Of a stretch of DNA of 64,000 nt, positions 1 through 11,109 are shown in pieces. The notes below the pieces were generated by a model that saw only the letters and a list, made by a program, of their open reading frames with translations, was not told the DNA's origin and made no database searches. Numbering within the stretch: position 1 is the stretch's first letter; each line of letters opens with the position of its first letter. This stretch comes from Talinum fruticosum (lineage: Eukaryota > Streptophyta > Magnoliopsida > Caryophyllales > Talinaceae), in contig JAITYX010000118.1 of assembly GCA_021018815.1 (NCBI GenBank), positions 620,001 through 684,000 of the forward strand. Reading direction: 5' to 3'. A program made the position numbers and the translations under genes.

Positions 1-954
1 AAAATCCTAAAAGAGAAGATTTTATAAGTCCTCTCTCTCCCAAGCTTGACAAAACAACCAAAGGGGGAAAAAGCTCTATTGATATCAATGAATTTATGGA
101 TGCACTAGCATACCTCCTGCCCCAATTTATCGGGTTACTAAACGATGAAATCACAAGGCAATAACATGGAGGTTTCAAAATTCGTACCAAACTAAACTAG
201 ATTATTCGTTTATGAGAATGATGTATTGTAGGTTAAGAAACAAGCCCACTCACCCATATCCTTTGACGCTCTATCACTCCTCTCATCTTTATCCAAGTTC
301 CTGGAAACATAATTCATACCACAATTTTTCCATAAAATTCATCCTCAAAATTCATAATCAAAATTCATCACCTGCTTCATAATCCACAAAATTAATCGAC
401 AAAAATCATCCACTGATTCATCAACAGTTTTATAATCCCATAGGCATCACCAAATTTAAAGGCATACAAAATTAATCCAGAAAGTTCATCACCCTCACTT
501 GTCTAGTGAGCTCGAAATCCACAAAATTAATCCACAAAATTTATATAAAACTAAGCAATTCATCCAAAACTAAGCAATTACCGAATAGGCTTCCAGCGGT
601 GGAGGGGATGTGGGATAGGACGACGACTGGCCGGGGAATGACTGCGACTGGCCAGGCCTGGCCTCTACTGCGATGCCGACGTCTAGGCTGTGCTGCGCTA
701 GGGCTGAATCCACGGCCAGCGTGTAGATGAACCAGGGAGAGGGATGAACGAGAGAGGGTATGGGAATGAAGATTGGTAGGTGGAAGCCAACATCGAGACC
801 CCCTTCCCAGCGTGAGGAGATAAGAGAGAGAGAGAGAAGGGGAGACGAGAAGGAGGGAGCAACACTAAGAGCAGCAGCAAGGCAGGTCGAGACCCTTCCT
901 AAGAAATTTTGTTCTTTTTAAGATTAAAAACTCACTTTAATCTTGACCCTCCAT
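1..954. other. Intergenic DNA without a recognisable gene
   Basis: I see no gene here. Positions 300-560 are rich in loosely repeated AT-rich motifs resembling TCCACAAAATTAATC. Positions 590-860 are more GC-rich and purine-rich. The short open frames have no family resemblance. Confidence 0.5.
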
Positions 955-1063
955 TTGAAATTGAACAATTTAGATTTGGTGTGCTTATCTAATAAGTGAA
1001 CACACCTAAAGAGCAATGGCTACTTGAACCCTCCTCTATTTGTGTGTGCGCACGCGCATGTGC

Positions 1064-1106
<43 letters not shown>

Positions 1107-1212
1107 AAATTGAATAATTTAGATTTGGTGTACTCATCTAATAAATGAGCATATCTAAAGGCGAGGGTTTACTTGAACCCTCCTCTATGTGTATGTGCGT
1201 GTGTGTGTGCTC
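955..1212. repeat. Two direct copies of a ~110-bp sequence, each ending in a TG/TA microsatellite
   Basis: Copy 1 runs 955-1069 and copy 2 runs 1104-1212, starting at TTGAAATTGAA and ending in a TG-rich tract followed by (TA)n. A related sequence in inverse orientation flanks the TA tract at 2,285-2,330. This suggests a small dispersed repeat that carries a TA microsatellite at its edge. No terminal inverted repeat or target duplication was established. Confidence 0.6.
1070..1103. repeat. (TA)n microsatellite
   Basis: Uninterrupted TA dinucleotides read directly from the sequence. Confidence 0.95.
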
Positions 1213-1213
1213 G

Positions 1214-1299
<86 letters not shown>
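1213..1299. repeat. (TA)n microsatellite
   Basis: Long TA tract with one G interruption near 1,231. Length is likely polymorphic. Confidence 0.95.
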
Positions 1300-1301
<2 letters not shown>

Positions 1302-2202
1302 AAGATATCTAGTGAGAACTAGGTTTTAGAATGAGAATTAGGAACTTTAAATCTAATCCCTTTATTTCTCATCCAAAGGTCAAAAATATGCCACGTCACT
1401 CAATCTCCCTTACCCCCCACTCCGACCATCACTCCCCTTTTCTCTCTCTACGAATTAGTACCCGACCACATTGAAACCCACCGGCCACTCGCAGCTATAG
1501 GAAAACAAGCGCCACCCTTGGGCTCTCCAAGTGGCCATCAAACCCTAACGTCAAATCCGGGCACAAGCACATGAACTCGCCGACAAACCTCGGACCCATG
1601 AAGTCACCACGTGACCAAGAACAAAAGCCCTTTTTCGTCGGAATTTAAAAAAAACCCCATGACAAAGCAAGTAAAATTGGCAACAACAACCTATCTAGTC
1701 GGAAAACATGAAATTTTTTGGGAAAATTGAAATTTTCGGGGAAAAAGATTGAGGCCTGAATTGTGTTTGGAGGTTTATGAAATGGGTGAACACCACCATC
1801 GAAATTGCCTGGTGAAAGGCAACCCTCGACTTGGGTTCAATGTCCATTGGTCAACCGTTGTCGATAATGCTCGGGTGTTTGCCTTGACAGCTACGGTGGT
1901 GCGGGTGGTGAGTTTGGGGGAAGGGCTTTAGGTGGGTGGTTAAAGTAGATGATGATGTTGAAAATTTTAGACCTTTGGATTAAATTTTAATGATTCGGAT
2001 TCATAGTTCTCACCGACAATTCTTATTGGATACGTTCTCTATATACATGTGGTGACTTTGGGGGGGAGGGCTTTAAGTGGGTGGTTAGAGTAGATGATGA
2101 TGTGGTAAATTTTAGATCTTTGGATTAAATTTTAATGATTCGATTAATAGTTTTCAGTTCTTATTTTAACTTATTTTAACTAACAGACTATTGTTGGATA
2201 CG

Positions 2203-2203
<1 letters not shown>
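1300..2203. mobile_element. Possible non-autonomous DNA element with an internal 144-bp-period duplication
   Basis: Segment 1,907-2,012 is repeated at 2,051-2,155 with few changes. The left side (GTGAGAACTA near 1,311, TCCAAAGGTC near 1,372) resembles the reverse complement of the right side (GAGAACTATGAATCC and TCCAAAGGTCT read from the minus strand near 2,010 and 1,980). That is compatible with degenerate terminal inverted repeats. Exact ends and a target duplication could not be fixed, so the class is open. No coding potential is convincing. Confidence 0.35.

Positions 2204-2284
<81 letters not shown>
2204..2284. repeat. (AT)n microsatellite
   Basis: About 80 bp of AT dinucleotides. An open frame reading Tyr-Ile repeats through it is a by-product of the repeat. 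Confidence 0.95.
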
Positions 2285-2285
<1 letters not shown>

Positions 2286-2384
2286 GAGTTCAAGTAAACA
2301 CCCCTCAATAAGTAAGCACCATATATCTAGACCATTAGATCATCATCAACGGTCGACATTAATAAGCTATTTTTAATATTTTTA

Positions 2385-4316
2385 AAAAAAAAAGAAAATT
2401 AAAAGAAAAATTCACTGGGCGGTTCCTCTAGCCCCTAGACATTTCTCATTCTCAAATCCCAATTTACTTCTCGCCTTCTCTCTCGCCTCTGCTCCCTCTC
2501 TCTCGCCGTCAACCGCCTTTCTCTCGCTGGTCGCTCCTCTCTCTCGCCGACCGCCGCTCTCTCTCTCGCCGGCCGCCTTTTTCTCTAAACTCGCGACGCT
2601 CAACTCTCTCTCTTCGCCTCCCCCACACTCGTCGTCTTCCCCCTCTCGTCACCTCCCCCTCTCTCTCCGGGTTCCCCTCGACTCTCTATCACCGACTTCC
2701 TCTCCTACAACAATCGGCCACTCGACGCTCCCGAGGCAAGAGCTCCTCTCACTCTATCTCTCTAGCGAATATGAAGGAATAAATTTTCAAAAGGTGTTCA
2801 CTTTCTAGGTTTATTTGTAAGAATTTATGGATACTAATTAGGGCGAAATTAGGGTTTTCAAGAAAATGCGAATTGCGAATTCAATTTCTAATTAGGTAAA
2901 TTCTTTCTTCTCATCTTCAATTTTTAGGAAATTAAGTACAAATTGTTTTTCCAATTGTGCGAATTCAGGTTGTAAATTATTCGTGGTTTGGCTGAATTCG
3001 TGTGTTTGATTGTAGTTTTGTGTGAATTCGGTTTCAACTAGAGGTTTGCCCATATGTAAATGTAAAATCATAGTTTAATGAGGTCATGGTGGAGGAGTTA
3101 AAACTGATGGTGTTGTGATTGGAAGAAATTTGTGCTCATTAGTTATTACTTTGTGAATATGTGCTCAAAAGTGAGTTCACTATTGTGAAAAGTAATTAGT
3201 TATTACTTTATGAAACTAATTAGTATACATGTTTCTTCCTGTTTGTGTTTTTGGGTTTTGTTAATGGTTCATAGTAGTTCCGATGTCTGCGTTTCAAACA
3301 TCCGGTGGGAAATTAAATGTGTTCTCTCTCGTTTGTGGGATACAATACAAGGGATGTAACATGTTCAAAAGTCCCTTGATCGATGAGAATGGGAATCGGG
3401 AAAAGTATTTTGCATAAATGTTGCCTATTTCCCCTTTCAACTTGAGGCATCACTAGTTCTTGGGAAGCACATCGGAAGCGAGGAAGTGAGATGTGTGGTT
3501 GGTGTTGCTATTGTTCTCCCTTGTACGTGTGTATTTTACGTATTTCTTATCTTGGAGCTTGATGTGCTTCCTTTCCTAATTCTCTTATGTGTTTGTTATC
3601 CTTGTTTTAATGATTGTTGTTTGCAAACTATGCTCAATCTTGTTTGCCATGTCTAAAACTTGATTGGAGCTTTAGGTAACACTTGAATAATATACACCAA
3701 TTACTCAAACAATTTTCACTCAACAAGGTAATCCACTCATACTCAAATAAAATTATTCACACAAATTGAACAAGTATATTCACAAATACAAGTAACCCAC
3801 ATCAATTCCAAATACCACATTAACACCCACTTAACCCTAATTCCATACAAAATCACATTTCAATTATCGCCGGTGTTTCGTCCAACTCCAACATAAACTA
3901 AATCAAAACTCACATTTACGTGTGTAATTATTCAATTGAAACATGAATTGGTAACAAAAATCTAGTTAAAGGTGGACGGTGGAAATGGGTGATGGGAGGT
4001 CCTGTGGTGGAGCTCGGGCGTCGAAGCGGCGACATCGGGAGTCGGACGACGGCTAAGGAGGCGGTGGTAGCCTCGGCTAGGCAGCGGCGAGCAACGAGGG
4101 CTGTCCCGCCCTATTGACGCGAAATAGGAGAAGGAAGAGAGAGAGAAAGCTGGCGACGGTAGTCGTAGAGATGCTTGGCGACGATAGGGAGATCACCGAC
4201 GGCTGGCTAATGACGACACTCGCAAAGTGATGAAGAAAAGTGGGGAAAGGAAAGGTGCGAGAGATGACGTGTGCTTGTTTTGTTGAAGAAAAATGTATCT
4301 TCCTCCCACCTCACTA
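2385..4316. other. CT-rich tract followed by AT-rich and GC-rich non-coding DNA
   Basis: Positions 2,410-2,760 are a CTCTCTCGCC-rich tract like a plant 5' leader or LTR. Positions 2,785-3,640 are AT-rich with scattered pieces of open frame but no recognisable domain. Positions 3,960-4,290 are GC-rich and purine-rich. I see no supportable gene. Confidence 0.45.
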
Positions 4317-4325
4317 TAATTTATT

Positions 4326-4620
4326 GGGAAATTTACGGTTAGGTTATTGTTCAATTTTTAATTACATGGTTGGTGGTGCTTTTTACATTTATGTAATATA
4401 AAAGACTATAATACCCTCCCCTCTCTTCTTCCCACTACCCGCCAACCACCCCTCTCTCTGCCTCTCTCCTCCCCCTTCCTCGCTCTCTCTTTCCCTCTCT
4501 GTGAGTCTATCTCTCTCCTTCCCCCTCTCTATGCGTCTCTCTCTCCTCCCCCTCTGTGTCTCTCTCTCTCTCCTCACCTCATCTCTCTTATATATAAAAA
4601 TAATTTTACATTTTATAATA
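4326..4620 (+). repeat. Left terminal inverted repeat of the MULE-like element
   Basis: Pairs imperfectly with 5,285-5,571. The outer ~95 bp align well, including TTTTTAATTACATG. The inner ~190 bp are a CT-rich low-complexity tract ending in TCTCTTATATATAAAA. Confidence 0.8.
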
Positions 4621-4640
4621 AAAATAATTTTTGTTATTAA

Positions 4641-4910
4641 AAACTTCTTTTAGTATCATAATGTATTTTTTTGTTATAAATAAATTTATTTATTTTTGCA
4701 CAAAAAATAATATATTTATTTTTTATCTAATTTTAAATAAAATTTAAATTTTAAGTTTATTATTATAAAATTTAAGAAACTTCTTTTAGTATCATTATGT
4801 ATTTTTTATTATAAATAAATTTATTTATTTTTTGTACAAAAATAATATATTTATTTTTTTATCTTATTTTAAATAAAATTTAAATTTTAAGTTTATTATT
4901 ATAAAATTTA
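4641..4910. repeat. Two tandem 136-bp AT-rich units inside the MULE-like element
   Basis: Unit 1 is 4,641-4,776 and unit 2 starts at 4,777. Both begin AAACTTCTTTTAGTATCAT. They differ by a few substitutions and single-base indels. Confidence 0.85.
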
Positions 4911-5284
4911 AAATTTTAATTTTTTCTTATTTTAATTAAAATTTTTAACTGAAAAAATATATAAATATTATTTAAATTCTAAACCTTAATTGTTCGACTT
5001 GAAATATTAAATTAATAAATGTGAACATGAACAATCATCCACGGTTAATAATGATGTTATTTTGAGATTAATTTTTATATTATCTAGGATTATTGTCATG
5101 AAATTTAAAAAATATAAAATTATTTTTTCGATTGAAATTATTTTGACTAAAAAAATAAAAATATTATTTAAATTAATAAAATTAAAAATTTAAATTATTA
5201 TAAATAAAAATTTTATGATAATAAAATTAACTTTATTTTAAAATGTAAAATTATTTTTACTTTTATTCAAAATTTAGTTTTTTT

Positions 5285-5571
5285 GTTTTTTTGTTTTCCA
5301 AAATTTACTTTTATATATAAGAGAGAGGGGGAGGAGAGAGACACACATAGAGGGGGAAGGGAGAGACAGACTGACAGAGAGGGAAGGAGAGAGAGAGAGA
5401 GCACACATAGAGAGGGGAGGAGAGAGAGAGGAAGGGGAGGAGAGGGGAGAGGGGCTGGCAGATAGTGGGAAGAAGAGAGAGGGTACTATTGTCTTTGAAT
5501 GACTTAAATGTAAAAAGTCCCACTAAACATGTAATTAAAAAATTAAACTGGTACCTGGCTGTAAATTTCCC
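5285..5571 (-). repeat. Right terminal inverted repeat of the MULE-like element
   Basis: Reverse complement of 4,326-4,620 with indels inside the GA/CT tract. It starts TTTTATATATAAGAGAGAGG and ends CTGTAAATTTCCC. Confidence 0.8.
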
Positions 5572-5580
5572 TAATTTATT

Positions 5581-5810
5581 TTGGGTGAGGAAACTTTCCA
5601 GCTAGCCCCATTATTTCCTTGTTTGCTTTTTTTTTTTTTTTTTTTGTATATTGTCAATTTAATGTATTCTTATCTATTAACTATTGTATTTTACTACATG
5701 GCTAAACTCATAACCACATATTTGATCCAATTTTATTTGCTTATGCATTTTTTTTTATTTTTTTATTATTTATTTATACATTAATCATGTTCGAGACAAA
5801 ATTTTGCATT
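5581..5810. other. AT-rich flank between two DNA transposons
   Basis: AT-rich DNA ending in ATT, the CACTA target duplication (5,808-5,810). It is contiguous in origin with 10,809 onward and may be the interior of the chromovirus LTR whose end is at 11,011. No gene. Confidence 0.45.
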
Positions 5811-5904
5811 CACTAATACGAAACCACTTTTAATTGCGATTCCGAAAGACCTTTAACTACGATTATCCGACGACATGTATGTGGCCGTAATTGTATATGA
5901 ACAT

Positions 5905-6202
5905 CTTTTACTATAGTTTAAAATCGTAGTAAAAGACAACCTATTACTATGGTTTATCCGAAAATCGTAGTAATAGAGAACCTATTACCACGGTTTTGAA
6001 TTAACAACCGTAGTAATAGGCTCAAATATTACTATAGTTGTTAGTTAAAAACCGTAGTAATAGGTCCGGTCCAAATACCCCCTCTTCGGCCAAAATTTTA
6101 AGTCCAAACCTATTACTAGAGTTCTTAATGAAGAACCAGTATACTAATAAGTTATATTCGGACCTATCACTATGGTTGTTTCTAAATAACCGTAGTAATA
6201 GG
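5905..6202. repeat. Six subterminal hairpin repeats of the CACTA element
   Basis: Six inverted repeats of 31-43 bp lie in a row: 5,905-5,935, 5,940-5,976, 5,981-6,020, 6,028-6,064, 6,109-6,150 and 6,163-6,202. Typical arms are CCTATTACTAYGGTT and AACCGTAGTAATAGG around an 8-12 bp loop. A single similar hairpin (ACTATGGTT / AACCGTAGT) lies near the other end at 10,613-10,641. Subterminal repeats are the known binding sites for the CACTA accessory transposase; the binding here is inferred. Confidence 0.8.
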
Positions 6203-6577
6203 TCTAAATTTTTTAGAACTATTTTTTTATTTTCTTACCCCTTGTAAAATTATACAAATTACATACAACTATTTACACAAACTCTTTCAGAATATATACA
6301 AATCAGATTCCAACGAGTCTTGACCAAAATATATTCAAACCAGATTCCTCACATAAAGTAGTATTGTACACAATTAAAAAATAACAAACTTGACCAATCA
6401 AATAATGAAGAATAAGTGCAAATATATACTTATGTAACTTGTCTTTATACGGTTATATACAAACTGTGCGCAACCTTGTCTTAACTTGTTGAATACAACA
6501 TCCGTATAGAGAGTAGATGGCTTCTTTCATAAGAAATATTGTCACCGATGTTGTAAAAGACATTCATTAAGTCAAGT

Positions 6578-7560
6578 TCAAGCATTAATTAAGCCAAAAG
6601 GAATATTAAAAAATTTAAATTTTTCATAATCAAATACACGTGCAAGTGTAGGTACCTCTTTGGGATTAGATGTGGGATCATTGAAATCAAGTTGAGTTAC
6701 AATCTCTTTCATGTACTTGAGAATGTGGAAACTACACTCCACGTTCCCATTTTGTTTGTGGCACTCGAAATTATAATTCCCGACACATGGACAATTCATT
6801 AGTACTTATGAAGCTAGTAAGTAATATCAAATGAAAAATTAAATTTTAATGCTAAGGAAGAGAACCTCACCTTTACTGGGGATAATAATTGGATTTGATT
6901 TCACACGTAAGCCTCTCGCGCCTCCCGTATAATAACACATTACGAGAGCACTATTTTTTAATTAGAAAAATAAAATTCAAATTAACATACAATTGAAAAC
7001 AATACTTAATAAAAAAATATAAAATAATTAAGGTATGAACTCACGAGTTGAGTACGTTCTTGATATCTTTCCTCATGGGATAACCCGGAAGATTAAGCCG
7101 AGTATGCGACATTGCTCCTCGAAAATATGACAACAAACATCCAATGTTGGCTACACCAACACAAATAACATATTTATAACTATGTAACACCAATAAAACT
7201 CCATTTAAGTTATTTGTACACTTACCCCTCAATGAACAATGCCAAGTAATATTTTTCTTCACATTATTTTTCATGACTCTCAAGATATAATCGGATTGGT
7301 TCCGAGTTCCTTGTCCTATTGCTTGAATGACATGAGGGTTGAGAAACCGAAACGACTCGTTTCCTATCTTGTGGAGCCACCTATTACATGTTAATTGTAT
7401 ATATAGTTAGAAATGGAAATTAATAGTTAAAAAATGAAATTTATATATATAGTAACTCACATAATATTAAGCGTAATAGTCAATGCACCAATCTCTTGCA
7501 TCTGCAAAAATTAGATTATGTCATCCAAGAAGATATGTACGGTCATGTCCTCATCGTCCT
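6578..7560 (-). pseudogene. Ulp1-like (C48) cysteine protease domain of the CACTA element, broken
   Basis: Ulp1 proteases remove SUMO from proteins, and many plant CACTA and MULE ORFs carry a C-terminal domain of this family. On the minus strand, pieces in different frames follow the usual order. About 7,540-7,450 has MQEIGALTITLN. About 7,390-7,230 has WLHKIGNESFRFLNP and VIQAIG, followed by a residue run where the catalytic His region would be. About 6,790-6,700 has GNVECSFHILKYMKEIV, which matches the family's segment around the nucleophile Cys (VEC-G-YYVM-YM); the Cys is kept. Intervening AT-rich segments may be introns or decay. Frameshifts and stops rule out a working enzyme. Family assignment is from pattern recognition only. 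Confidence 0.6.
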
Positions 7561-8688
7561 CGTCAAATACCCTAAACACATGACATGGCGCTTTAATTTC
7601 TAACGTTGTTTCTTCCGACAAAGTTTTCACAAAATTTTGTAGACTCGAGCATCAATCCGTATATGACTCGTGAATAGGTAGGAGAGGGGACTATTTTGGA
7701 TGATGATCGGGTGCTGCCGAATACTTGCTTATGCCAATTGAGGGAGTTGGAGTGCTCTTTATCCCACTCTTGGATCTCTCCACGACATCGTAGTTCGGGG
7801 AGGACCATAATACACAAATTAGAAATATATATACGTGATATCAACAATAATTAAATCTAATATTTTCAAAATTAATTACCGTAGAGAGGATGACCAAACT
7901 CTTAGGCCAAACAACAAAAGAGTTGACGAGGTTCGTCAACGGTTTGGAGGTCCAGTGACTAGATCGGCAACTTACGGTTGCCTTTCCCATTCATGGCTTC
8001 TCTCACACTCACCTTGACTCGATCGGTTGAAAATGGTGCCTCGTGAACGACAACACCTGGTTTCCGGGGTAAACAACACCCATAGCCACAATATGATCTA
8101 GGAGAGGGTCATGAGAAGGTAGCTTGCACTTGGGCCGGCCGCATAAGAATTACCATAACAATTAGAATCACAGGATAACCCTTGAAAGACAAGTTAAACT
8201 ATCTAAGAATCCTGGAAAAAAAACGGACGAGTTTCCCCTTGAAAGTAGACATTTTCCGGGATAATGATCTTTATCCAAAACAATAAAAACAAACTATAAC
8301 AAATTACTCAATGACCACATGTCGGAGTTCCACAACAACCATAGCATATACACCATTCATTCAACATGTATACACCAATAATTATTCAAAATATAAACAT
8401 GCATGTAAATCTAATTAGGTAGCAAAATCTTAATTACCTCCACCATAAGATCGAATTGGTCGACGGGTGAGCTCACGTTTGCGCTCGCCGGTGTGCAGGG
8501 TGAGAATGGATGTAAATCATCCCGGTTGGGCTCCGAGACACCCATGTTGTTGAAGTACACTGCGAGGCGAGTCCTTCATCTCAAACTTCATCTCTTCCAA
8601 TTGTGCAACCATTTAGGATCTGCATTTGGGCGGCTATTCGAGGCATCATTGCCTCCATATCCGCTTGGCTAGAAAAGATGGGGTGCTT

Positions 8689-9881
8689 CTATCTAGCCCC
8701 AAAGTGCTCAAGTATCCCCACCCTCCTACCGATGGCTTGAACGCGACCGAGATACTCATCTCTACTTAGGGCCAAGGCTAACTTGTCCCTCCTCCCGGTG
8801 GTGTCGGCGACTTCGAAGCCGAGCTCCGTGACAAAGACTTGTATAAGAAGGAAATAAATTATCATTGGGTAATCCATATATTTAAAACCGATAAGTTCTC
8901 AAAATAAATAAAGAAATAGTAAAAAAAAACTCATGAGTCGCTACACAATAGATTCTACGTCGGTTGTAATGAAGGTGCCATCTTTCTTCTTTTTCCTTTG
9001 ACCCACGACTCATCCCTCTCGATAGTGAGCTGCGAAATATCCGTGATGGCACCTTCACCGGATCTACTTTGAAGTTGTTCAAGCTTCTGCTTGTACAATT
9101 TGTCCTCCACCTTCGCTTATCCCCCATAGGACATCGCATGGTGATACACATTGCTCTTAATCCTCTTCCGGTTGACTTCACCTCGTGCTCGCACAAGTAA
9201 TTAAGATAACAAAAATATCAGCAAATAAGACTTATATCTATAAAAAGAGAACAAATGATAAATTGCCTTGTATTATGGAGAGGAGACATATGCTTCAAAC
9301 GTCTTCTAGTCCTCCTCGACGATGAAGTTGTAGACCTCCCAAGGTCTGCCTTCGCCTTGATCTCTCTTGTTTGGTAGACCCAAATAGCGACAATGCAAGA
9401 CTTGAAGTTTCTAAATTTCTCTACCGCTGAAATTAGGGTCTTGTGTCTCACCAAGGGGATATCGGATTCTTTAACATCCAAGATGAACGTTTTTGAAACA
9501 CAAGAACAACATGCATTAGTACGTATTAACCATTTACAATAAGTTGGAATTCTAAGTTGAGATGTAGTGCAATAACCTCGTATATCATTCCAAAGGTTGT
9601 CCTTAACCAAATTGGGGACTCGTGCCGTTCTATAGTTACTTGTTCATGTGTGTGCGGGTTATTGCACCAACATAACTCATAAAGCGAGTTACGTGATCAC
9701 CTATAGGGTTATGGTGCCTATCAAATTGGACTTGTACAAGGAGAGTTAGATCGTCTTTACTATGTGCTAACTTCTCCTTGTTCATCATTGTTCGTCCCCT
9801 TAACTTTTTTATACTTTGGGAATGATACATTTTATATTGCAAGCAATTATATAACTTAGCTTTCAAGAAAGGATATAACAT
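8689..9881 (-). pseudogene. Plant CACTA transposase (PTTA/En-Spm, Transposase_24 type), broken
   Basis: This protein binds the transposon's subterminal repeats and helps excision. On the minus strand the family's segments appear in order but in several frames. Near 9,790-9,640 is FDRHHNPIGDHVTRFMSYVG, matching the conserved 'G.PIG...F.S.LG' segment. Near 9,620-9,540 is a 'W..I' region. Near 8,990-8,930 is KKKDGTF. Near 8,750-8,700 is SRDEYLGRVQAIGR, matching the 'GRVRGVGRG' signature before the C-terminus. At least three frame changes are needed, and in-frame stops are present. It lies upstream of the Ulp1-like domain in the same orientation, as expected for a CACTA ORF. Confidence 0.7.
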
Positions 9882-10808
9882 ACTTTACTTTAGCTAATTG
9901 CTTTGTGTCCCATGGTAGTCCAATGCATACATAGCCTAACCATGAACAACCAAATTATAAAGAAACAAATTCGAAGGGATCGAAGGGGGACAACGAGGTT
10001 AGTTTAGGAATATGGAACATGACCAAATGCATATTAGTTGAACTTGGCTAGAAGTGTGGAATGACACATCTAACCATCAAGCGTAAACATTGACACAAAT
10101 TTTAGTAAGCTTTTTAGTAATAATGTAGGCACATGTCTAAATCCATGTCTAGCGCCAAGTACACAACTTAAGAGCACTTAAACTGAAATGGAAAAGACAA
10201 ATACATCTAGGAAAATTCATTATTGTTTGGCAATGCTAGAGGGCCATAAAGAAAGTTCAATACACCAATAAATGTGAAAATACCAGTTTTAACAAAGCAT
10301 TAAGATCAAATTAATTCCCAACTCTTTGCTAAGCACGCCACTTGTCAAAACCCTAAAGTCCTAAACCCTATTTAGCATGCTACTTGCTAAAATCCTAAAC
10401 CTTAAACCATACTTAGCATGCTACTTGTTTAGAGAGTGAGCGAGGAGAGCAAAGTACAAAATAAGAGAGGGAGAGATGAGTTATATACCAGCCTTTGGTA
10501 CGATGACGAGAGGGTGTTACATTTCCACCTATGATGATAGTTTCATGATGACGAGAGGGTGTTACTTAATGAAAGAATGCTAAAACTCTAAACCTTAAAC
10601 CATATTTAGCATTACTATGGTTCTTTCAGTGAACCGTAGTTAAAAGTGAACATTTCCACATATGATGACAATTTAATGAAAGAATGATAATCATAGATAT
10701 AATAAAAGACTGCTTATTTACAAAAATGCCACTACTTTAGTTTTTATAATGGTTTTCTTTAAAATCGTCGTTAAAGGCCCGTTGTTAAAAGTCGTTTCTG
10801 TAATAGTG

Positions 10809-11011
10809 ATTATTTGCATGTGTATACATTTCTTTGCACAAATATAAATTCGAATTACCAATTATTAATTATGATTATCGAATTTGTTTGAATCTTTTAT
10901 TTTGGTTTCGCGTTTTTGTGCGGCTTACTACTCATCTTCAATACCATATTTAAATAATATAATGTAAAATTTTAGAACAATTAAATATGATTATGAATGG
11001 AGGGTATTACA
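10809..11011 (-). mobile_element. End of a chromovirus-type Gypsy LTR (5' end of the LTR on the minus strand)
   Basis: Read on the minus strand, the LTR starts TGTAATACCC directly after a polypurine tract at 11,012-11,027. TGTAATACCC after an AAGGGGG tract is typical of plant chromovirus (Tekay/Del-like) 3' LTRs. The CACTA element inserted 203 bp into this LTR; the remainder should lie left of 5,808. The far LTR end was not found. Confidence 0.55.
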
Positions 11012-11027
11012 TCCGCCCCCTTAAAAA
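11012..11027 (-). promoter_or_regulatory. Polypurine tract of the chromovirus-like element
   Basis: On the minus strand TTTTTTAAGGGGGCGGA abuts the LTR start TGTAATACCC. This is the primer site for plus-strand DNA synthesis in LTR retrotransposons. Confidence 0.6.
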
Positions 11028-11090
11028 AGTTTCGTCGTTGAAACTAAAACGTTTTAGTAACACACCTTTCAAACGAGATAGTCGTTATTT
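11028..11090 (-). pseudogene. Last codons of a chromovirus pol gene
   Basis: The minus strand reads FSFNDETFLRG just before the polypurine tract. This resembles the C-terminal tail (F.DE.F.KG.G) of Tekay-type chromovirus pol proteins downstream of the chromodomain. Only this tail is visible, because the sequence to the right is replaced by the 21-bp minisatellite. It is a fragment, not a gene. Confidence 0.4.
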
Positions 11091-11109
11091 TTCATTTCAT
11101 CCTTTATCT

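Larger units (their letters stand above)
4326..5571. mobile_element. Non-autonomous Mutator-like (MULE) element with long inverted repeats
   Basis: The element starts GGGAAATTTACGG and ends CTGTAAATTTCCC. It is flanked by a perfect 9-bp direct repeat TAATTTATT at 4,317-4,325 and 5,572-5,580. A 9-bp target duplication plus terminal inverted repeats of about 290 bp is the classical signature of plant MULEs. The interior (about 660 bp) is very AT-rich and has no transposase, so mobility would have depended on an autonomous relative. The CT-rich part of one terminus pairs with the GA-rich part of the other, so a read-through transcript would fold into a long hairpin. Confidence 0.85.
5811..10808 (-). 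mobile_element. CACTA (En/Spm) DNA transposon, decayed, genes on the minus strand
   Basis: The left end reads CACTAATACGAAACCACTTT. The right end read from the minus strand is CACTATTACAGAAACGACTT. The flanks carry a 3-bp duplication ATT (5,808-5,810 and 10,809-10,811). CACTA termini, a 3-bp duplication and subterminal hairpin repeats identify the superfamily. Inside, on the minus strand, are a broken PTTA/En-Spm transposase (about 9,880-8,690) and then a Ulp1-like protease domain (about 7,560-6,580), in the order seen in plant CACTA ORFs. A 19-bp direct repeat (GATGACGAGAGGGTGTTAC) occurs at 10,502 and 10,547. Stops and frameshifts throughout mean it cannot encode its own transposase. Confidence 0.85.

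Noticed and set aside
2191..2376. Frame with a long Tyr-Ile repeat
   Set aside because: Direct product of the (AT)n microsatellite.
5905..6202. CRISPR-like array
   Set aside because: The units are inverted-repeat hairpins of a CACTA element with variable arms, in a plant genome.
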